Assembly (NCBI RefSeq): GCF_003963535.1
Contig: NZ_CP034539.1
Location: 8,308,001-8,372,000 of the forward strand
From: Streptomyces cyaneochromogenes
Lineage (GTDB): Bacteria > Actinomycetota > Actinomycetes > Streptomycetales > Streptomycetaceae
Length of the DNA: 64,000 nucleotides
Direction: 5' to 3'
The position numbers and the translations under genes were made by a program. The notes under the pieces were generated by a model that searched no databases, was not told the DNA's origin, and saw only the letters and a program-made list of their open reading frames with translations. Numbering within the stretch: the stretch's first letter is position 1; each line of letters starts with the position of its first letter. Of the stretch, positions 59,011 to 64,000 are shown piece after piece.

Positions 59011-59802
59011 TCAGGCGCGGGCGCCGGCCAGCAGCGGGCGTGCCCAGGCAGGGACGGCGTGCAAAGGGCAGAGCCGATGGCCGACCCGGTGGAGCTCGAT
59101 GGCGCAGACGTCGCCGGTGATGTCGAGGTCGCGGGTGAAGCGCAGGCTGCCCAGGCCGGCCCGGGTGAAGGCTGGCACGCTCAGTGCTCCGGCGATGATC
59201 GGGTGCGCGAGAGCGGCCGGCGCGGGGGCCTCCTCGGACGCGGCCCGGATGGCAGGGGCGGCCTGGACGAGCTGCGCCGTGGCCAACGCACCGGCACAAG
59301 GGTGTGCTCGCCGCCCGGGCCTCGTCGACGCCGCCCCGGTCCCGCGTGGCTGCGGGGAGGGTGAATGCCCCGCAGCCGTCGCCATCGCCGGGAGAGCGGG
59401 AGGGAAGGACGGGCGCGCGGGTATCGGTCCCGGCTCGGCGAGGAGCGCCTCGAACTGGTCCCGGCCGCTGATGCGGCGCTCCACGCGTGCCGGCGCAGGC
59501 GGCAGTCCGCGCGGCGGCTTCTGCCACAGCAAGGTCAGCTGAGCCACCGTCAACTCGCGCCAGGCGAGCGGCTGGTCGATCCGCCGGAGGGTCAGCAGAT
59601 GGGCCCGGAGGACCACCACGTGCCGCACCCCCATCGCGACACCCCAGGCAGCCGTGGCGAGCCACGCCGCGTTCACCGAGTCCAGCCACACATCGGGGGA
59701 GTTGGGCCCGGGGGCTAGCCGCAGAGATCCGGGCTCCCTCGTCCGGGACTGCTGCGGCTCAGGCCTTGCGGCGGCCGCTGCGGCGTGGCGCGGGGGCGGC
59801 AC
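59011..59802 (-). CDS. Hypothetical protein, possibly not functional
   Basis: An open frame of up to 263 aa; the real start is unclear and it overlaps the MarR 3' end by 44 bp. The best-ordered part is VWLDSVNAAWLATAAWGVAMGVRHVVVLRAHLLTLRRIDQPLAWRELTVAQLTLLW; the middle is Ala/Pro-rich and low in complexity. I do not recognise it. Given the decayed surroundings it may be a fragment or a chance frame. Confidence 0.3.
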   Translation of the reverse strand: MPPPRHAAAAAARPEPQQSRTREPGSLRLAPGPNSPDVWLDSVNAAWLATAAWGVAMGVRHVVVLRAHLLTLRRIDQPLAWRELTVAQLTLLWQKPPRGLPPAPARVERRISGRDQFEALLAEPGPIPARPSFPPALPAMATAAGHSPSPQPRGTGAASTRPGRRAHPCAGALATAQLVQAAPAIRAASEEAPAPAALAHPIIAGALSVPAFTRAGLGSLRFTRDLDITGDVCAIELHRVGHRLCPLHAVPAWARPLLAGARA

Positions 59803-60361
59803 CGCCCAGCAGATCCTGGCGGCGCTGCTCGCCGTTCTCCTCCACCTGCAGCACCACCCGGCGCAGTCCGTCGGCGACGGTTCGGCAGTCCGCGTCGCTG
59901 AGCTGCCCGGTGACGAAGGCTTCCTCCTCGTTGAACGCCGGAAAGAGGCGCTGCATCAGCTCCTGCCCTTCGTCGGTCAGGCTCAGGAGCACCAGCCTGC
60001 CGTCGGTGGGATGGTCTGCTCGCTGCACAAGCCCTCGTCCTTCCAACGTCCGGGCCACCCCCGTGAGCGTGCCCTTGGAAATCCCGGCCTCTTCGGCCAC
60101 GTGCCGCGTCTCCGACTCGCCCCAGATCCAGATGACCCAGAGCACCACGAAGGCGGTCCAGGTCAGGTCGACACCGCGCAGCACGGAGTTCTCCAGGTGC
60201 TGCCGCACCGCCGAGGCGGCGCGATAGATGTTGGCGACAACGGCCATCTGGTCATGCCGGACGGGGATACCGCCGAGCCTGGCCGCTGCCAGTTTCTCGG
60301 CTTCGGCGATGGATCGATGGCCGGGCACGAGCACGCTCCTTCGGGCCGCCTGTGAAGGCAT
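59759..60361 (-). CDS. MarR family transcriptional regulator
   Basis: A 200-aa protein. Winged helix: VDLTWTAFVVLWVIWIWGESETRHVAEEAGISKGTLTGVARTLEGRGLVQRADHPTDGRLVLLSLTDEGQELMQRLFPAFNEEE (~75-155), followed by the dimer helix and a basic tail. It is the intact source of the 198-bp copy at 52979-53176. No obvious target gene adjoins it; the divergent side carries ~290 bp with nothing recognisable before the Mrr-like gene. Confidence 0.88.
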   Translation of the reverse strand: MPSQAARRSVLVPGHRSIAEAEKLAAARLGGIPVRHDQMAVVANIYRAASAVRQHLENSVLRGVDLTWTAFVVLWVIWIWGESETRHVAEEAGISKGTLTGVARTLEGRGLVQRADHPTDGRLVLLSLTDEGQELMQRLFPAFNEEEAFVTGQLSDADCRTVADGLRRVVLQVEENGEQRRQDLLGGAAPAPRRSGRRKA

Positions 60362-60650
60362 GAGACATCAGAATTGTTCGGATCCAAATCATACGGTGCC
60401 TCGTTGCCCTCGGGCTCATGGAGTCGACCCCTCCGGGCTCGGGCGCTGCGTGCTCGCACCCCACGCGGACGGCTTCCCCTGTCCTCGGACCTGCTGCGGA
60501 CCTACCGCAACCTGGCCCACTCCCATGGCGAGAAGCGAGCCGAACACGGTGCGGACCTCGATACAGCCGACCTTTTATCCGGCCGGTCGGGACGGGGCTT
60601 GTCCTGCGTTGCCGAGACTCTCGCTTCAGGAAGGTTCGGGGGAGGGCGAG

Positions 60651-61354
60651 ATGGCTGTTCGACGTGGACGGAATCCGGTTCGTCGTCGTGCGCGGGCGAC
60701 AGGAGCGAAGCCGATCGTGCTCGGGGGTGGCGGGCTGCTGATCGTGCTGATGGTGTTCTGGTCGGAGGTGTGGCCGTACGTCGTTGGGAGTGTGGTCCTC
60801 GGCGGTATCGGAGCCGTGGGCTGGTGGCTGTGGCGCACCGACCGGAGGGTGCGTGCTCGGGACCGCCGTTGGCGCCAGGACGAGGCGGTGAAGGCCGGTC
60901 GGCGGACCCTGGCCGAGGTGGATGCGATGACGGGTACTGAGTTCGAGGAGTTGGTCGCCGACTTGTGCCGTAGGGACGGGTGTACGGAGGTGCGGCGGGG
61001 GGTGGTTCGCACGACAACGGTGCTGATGTCGTCGGTCGTCTGCCGGATGGCCGGACGTTTGTGATCCAGTGCAAGCGGTACGCGCCCAGCAGCACCATCG
61101 CCAGCCGTGAGCTGCGTGATCTGCTGGGTGCCAAGGTCCACTTCCAGGCCGACGTGGCGGTGTTTGTGACGACCACCAGGTTCAGCCGTCCTTCTGAGAG
61201 GTTCGCGGTGGAGCACGGCATTCTCGCTGTGCACCGCGATCACCTCGGCTTGTGGAACAACGGAGCGTCCCTTTTGGCGCTGAGCCGTGTGAACGGTCGC
61301 GGACAGGGGGACTCCCGTCACCGGGCGCGTTGGAAGCAGGCCTACGGGAAGTGA
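60651..61354 (+). pseudogene. Mrr-type restriction endonuclease, frameshifted
   Basis: ATG 60651 (GGAGGG upstream) opens a protein with two TM helices (PIVLGGGGLLIVLMVFW, VVGSVVLGGIGAVGWWLW) and the Mrr start MTGTEFEELVADLCRRDGCTEVRR. One base is missing in a G-run near 61003, and the next frame continues GGSHDNGADVVGRLPDGRTFVIQCKRYAPSSTIASRELRDLLGAKVHFQADVAVFVTT with the D...QxK nuclease motif. Otherwise full length. Either a real frameshift, a phase-variable tract or a sequence error. Confidence 0.8.
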
Positions 61355-61379
61355 CCGGCGTCCAAGAGCCGTTCACCGG

Positions 61380-61900
61380 TCAGCGGGTGCTCGTGTCGTA
61401 CAGTCGCCACGCCGGGTACCGCAGGGCGTGAGCGCTCTCTTCGCCGCAGTCCACGAGCCGACGGCGGTGCAGCATCAGGCGCAGGTGGCGGGCTTCGTCA
61501 GCGCCTTCGTCCGGCCCGCGGTCGAGCAGGACGGCCTGTGGACGGGCAGCGTCCTGGGCTCGTACCAGGACATCGACGGGGTGGCCGTGGACGCTCTCGC
61601 CGAGCGCCGCTGTCGTTCCCGGCTGTGTGGACATGACCTGGTAGAGGCGCTGCAGCAGGTCGTCTCCCGCATGGTCTTCGATGCGAGGCCCGGTCGTGGT
61701 GGCGGCGTTCAGGAGCTCGGTGGCGACACCGCCCCACTTGCGCCACAGGTTCATGTCGCCGACCACGATGAGGTGGCTGCGGGCGCGGGTGATGGCGACG
61801 TTCCAGAGGTTGAGCTGGCGGTGGACCCAGCCGATCGCGCTGTCGTGCATGCCTTCGCCGGCGACGAGGGAGAAGACCATGACGTCGCGCTCACGACGCC
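61380..61900 (-). pseudogene. SF1 DNA helicase, C-terminal fragment
   Basis: The minus strand reads RERDVMVFSLVAGEGMHDSAIGWVHRQLNLWNVAITRARSHLIVVGD, motifs V-VI of a superfamily 1 helicase, then a C-terminal domain (HPVDVLVRAQDAARPQAVLLDRG, ALRYPAWRLYD) like the small nuclease-like domain at the end of some large helicases. The upstream 5' part is lost at the junction with the IS30 element. Confidence 0.78.
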
Positions 61901-62728
61901 GACCAGGCGCATCACGGCTGCCGTGAGCGAGCCGGACGTCCTAGACGCGCCAAGCTGGCCACGGATCCTGAACTGAAGGTGGAGGTGCAGTCGAAGCTGA
62001 ATCTGGAGTGGAGCCCGGAACAGATCGCGTCCCACCTGCGCACCCGCTGGCCTGACCGGCCGGAGCGGCACCTGTGCCACGAGACCATCTACCGAGCCCT
62101 CTACCAGGGCGCGAAAGGCGGCCTGAGCAGGACTCTGACGCGTAAGCTCCGCACCGGACGGCCGCTGAGGAAGAAGCGTCGCCGCCCTGACCAGCGCATG
62201 CCGAGATTTGTCGCGCCCGCCGTCCTGATCGACCACAGGCCACCAGTCATCGAGCTGCGCGAGCGTCTCGGCGACTGGGAAGGCGACCTCGTCGTGGGCG
62301 TCCGCAGCCAGTCCGCCGTCGCCACCCTCGTCGACCGACGCACCCGCTATCTCCGGCTGGTCCCGCTGCCCGAGGGACACTCGGCCGGCCACCTACGTGA
62401 TGCCCTGATCACCGTCCTCAGCCGGCTGCCGGCCCATGCCCGACGGAGTCTCACCTGGGACCAGGGCTCCGAGATGGCCCGCCATCATGAACTCGCGCCC
62501 TACTTCGCCGACGGCATCTTCTTCGCCCGCCCTGGCAGCCCCTGGCAGCGGGGCACGAACGAGAACACCAACGGCCTTCTGCGCCAGTACCTGCCCAAGC
62601 GCACGAACCTGTCGCTCTACACCGTGGACGATCTCCGCAGCATCGAGCATCGGCTGAACAACCGACCCCGCAAAACACTGAGTTGGCAGACCCCCGCCCA
62701 GGCATTCACCGCCGCTCTGGCACTATGA
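61901..62728 (+). mobile_element. IS30-family transposase, 5'-truncated
   Basis: The frame runs RRAKLATDPELKVEVQSKLNLEWSPEQIASHLR, LCHETIYRALYQGAKGGL, then the DDE catalytic domain: LGDWEGDLVVG (D), SLTWDQGSEMARH (D), RGTNENTNGLLRQYLPK (E), and ends HRLNNRPRKTLSWQTPAQAF. The N-terminal HTH is missing and the left end abuts the helicase fragment, so transposition is unlikely. The sequence after the stop (gttgcgacgatcatgcaaat) could be the right terminal repeat. Confidence 0.85.
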
Positions 62729-63301
62729 GCCTGCAACGTTGCGACGATCATGCAAATCCACCTTAGAACCCAAGCGTCGGAACTGGGTCACGATTCACGC
62801 GTCGCCGACAGGCACCCACCCTCACCCCGACGCCGTGAGGTGCTGATGACGCCGCGGAGTCCGGCGCATGCTCCGTCGGGACGTCCGGATCGGTTCGCTC
62901 TCAGCGGCTGACTGCTCCGCGAACACCTACGCGACGATCTCCTATGTGATCTCCCGTCGCGGCAAATCTTTCCGGCCCCGCTCCAGCCGCACGGCCAACT
63001 CGGCCGCCGCAGCTTCAAGTTCCTGCCTTGCCCCGCGGCCTACGGCGAAGTGGGGGGAACACGGGGCAAGGAGCTCTGCGGTCGGGGACTGGGGCGACGT
63101 CAATCCGCGCCGCTGTCGCCCAGACGCGGCGAACCGCGAGGCCGGGAGTTTGGCGAGTGACGGGCCTGTTTCACCTGTCGGATGCCGCATGCACCTGCTT
63201 AGTGATGCAGACCAATTGCTGGTGGCAGCTGGAGGTCCGGCTGAACGCAGGACCGGACCTCCAGCCCGTTGCGCTGTACCTCGGACTGAGTCGTGGGGGA
63301 C
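62729..63301. other. Intergenic stretch, no gene recognised
   Basis: About 570 bp between the IS30 end and the RNase gene. The frames here are short and lack recognisable motifs; the right end of the IS and the RNase terminator are expected inside it. Confidence 0.5.
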
Positions 63302-63691
63302 TCAGCAGCCGTAGTTGATCAGATCGAAGGACTCGTAGTGGTCGGCCGTGTAGTAGTCCTCCCGAGTCTCCTCACCGGTGACGATGCGGCGCGCGCCGCG
63401 TGTGGAGGAGCCCGGCGTGATCACGGTGTACTCGTGATAGTAGCCAGAGGACTGACTTGGCAGGATGCCTTCCCGGTTCTGGAAGACGGTCCCGTCCTGG
63501 GAGTACGGGTAGGGGCCGCCCTGCTCGATCAGGTCCAGGGTGTCGTACGCCTGGGAGGGCAGGTCGCTGTAGCAGATGCTGCCGACCGCGGCGGCTGCGG
63601 GGGAAGCCGTGGCGACGGTTCCGCCGACGAGGAGGGCGGACAGGACGGCGGCTGCGGCGCCGATGCGAGTGATTCGTGGGGGGAATCTCAT
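63302..63691 (-). CDS. Secreted guanyl-specific ribonuclease (RNase Sa family)
   Basis: A 129-aa precursor: signal peptide to about AAAA-VG, then the mature enzyme with ICYSDLPSQAYDTLDLIEQGGPYPYSQDG, FQNREGILPSQSSGYYHEYTVITPG, TRGARRIVTG and DYYTADHYESF. By comparison with RNase Sa, the catalytic Glu54 (HEY), Arg65, Arg69 (TRGARR) and His85 (DHY) are all present, as are the disulfide cysteines. It cleaves extracellular RNA after G. No barstar-like inhibitor was seen. It has a truncated inverted copy at 29890. Confidence 0.95.
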   Translation of the reverse strand: MRFPPRITRIGAAAAVLSALLVGGTVATASPAAAAVGSICYSDLPSQAYDTLDLIEQGGPYPYSQDGTVFQNREGILPSQSSGYYHEYTVITPGSSTRGARRIVTGEETREDYYTADHYESFDLINYGC

Positions 63692-64000
63692 GCCTTCATG
63701 ATGACGCGCGTAGACAGTGGCATGTCAATGACAACTCCGGAGATTTTCCCGTCAAGTCCGATGAGTTTTCGCGGAGTTAACTTGTGGCCGAGTGTCACCA
63801 CGCCGTCCTCACAGACGGCTGTACTGCCCGGTGACGTACCAACGGAGCCGCTCGACCTCCACGCCCCGAGCAGGGCCGATACCTGGCGCTGGCGCGCGGC
63901 TACTCACCTGCGGAACAAGAGTCAGGTCGCCCCTCGGCGGCCTGCGCTGCACGTGCCAGCGTGCGGGATGTGCAACTGGTAGGACTGGTACGTAGTTCAC
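63692..64000. other. RNase promoter and window end
   Basis: Positions 63692-63785 are the RNase leader, conserved in the copy at 29799-29889. Beyond it a minus-strand frame open to the window edge (ends 63809; ...VERLRWYVTGQYSRL) could be the end of an outside gene, but it has no recognisable family. Confidence 0.5.

Noticed and set aside
63302..63691. A secreted RNase/immunity (barnase-barstar-like) pair
   Set aside because: No small acidic barstar-like gene was seen on either side of the RNase gene or of its truncated copy.

Overview
The window looks like chromosomal DNA from a Streptomyces or a close relative. Evidence: very high G+C with strong third-position GC bias, many GTG starts, GGAGG-type ribosome binding sites, and actinomycete signature families (spore-associated protein A-like, RNase Sa, HxlR, F420-linked enzymes, NIS siderophore synthetases, MmyB-like XRE regulators). 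No rRNA, tRNA or CRISPR array was seen.

Left third (1-29.8 kb), mostly intact conserved genes. A truncated nucleobase permease, an exonuclease, a SapA-like secreted protein and a divergent MFS/HxlR pair are followed by a two-gene unit: an MMPL exporter whose end overlaps a 1558-aa KS-AT-ACP-alpha-oxoamine synthase megasynthase. Next come an alanine-type aminotransferase with a divergent HxlR regulator, a VWA/membrane-protein couple, two divergent NIS siderophore synthetases, a HipA-like kinase overlapping a SelT/SelW-type protein, and an allantoin/glyoxylate block: malate synthase, a MobA-like nucleotidyltransferase, an IclR regulator (AllR-like), allantoinase and allantoicase. Malate synthase and allantoinase share a two-palindrome operator arrangement.

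Middle (31.3-52.6 kb), one large catabolic cluster. Its parts are: (i) a Puu-like gamma-glutamylation set (glutamine-synthetase-like ligase, APC permease, PuuC-like aldehyde dehydrogenase, PuuD-like hydrolase) with no recognisable PuuB oxidase; (ii) two P450s, two [3Fe-4S]-type ferredoxins and a ferredoxin reductase; (iii) a homoprotocatechuate-type meta-cleavage set (HpaD-like dioxygenase, HpaE-like dehydrogenase, HpaG-like FAH protein, plus an acetoacetate-decarboxylase-family protein); (iv) a tetrahydrofolate one-carbon set (GcvT-like, FolD, PurU); (v) an F420 pair (Fno and an LLM oxidoreductase). Two paralogous TetR regulators and three copies of a TTATCC-N4-GGATAA palindrome tie the blocks together. 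My inference is that this is a regulon for uptake and breakdown of a (probably methylated) aromatic-ethylamine-type compound, with gamma-glutamyl protection of the amine and recovery of methyl groups.

Right (52.6-64 kb), a decayed, rearranged zone. It holds a few intact genes (siderophore-interacting protein with an iron box, AraC, flavodoxin-like protein, XRE, MarR, RNase Sa) among fragments: a PAS domain, a 198-bp copy of part of the MarR gene, DUF6192, XRE and MoaF remnants, a JetD/DUF2220-like Toprim remnant, a frameshifted Mrr-like nuclease, a truncated SF1 helicase and a truncated IS30 transposase. An intact RNase Sa gene near the right end has an inverted, 3'-truncated copy with its promoter at 29.8 kb, next to an ISL3 remnant. 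The two copies therefore bracket the catabolic cluster and the decayed zone, which suggests that the 30-63 kb segment is accessory DNA.
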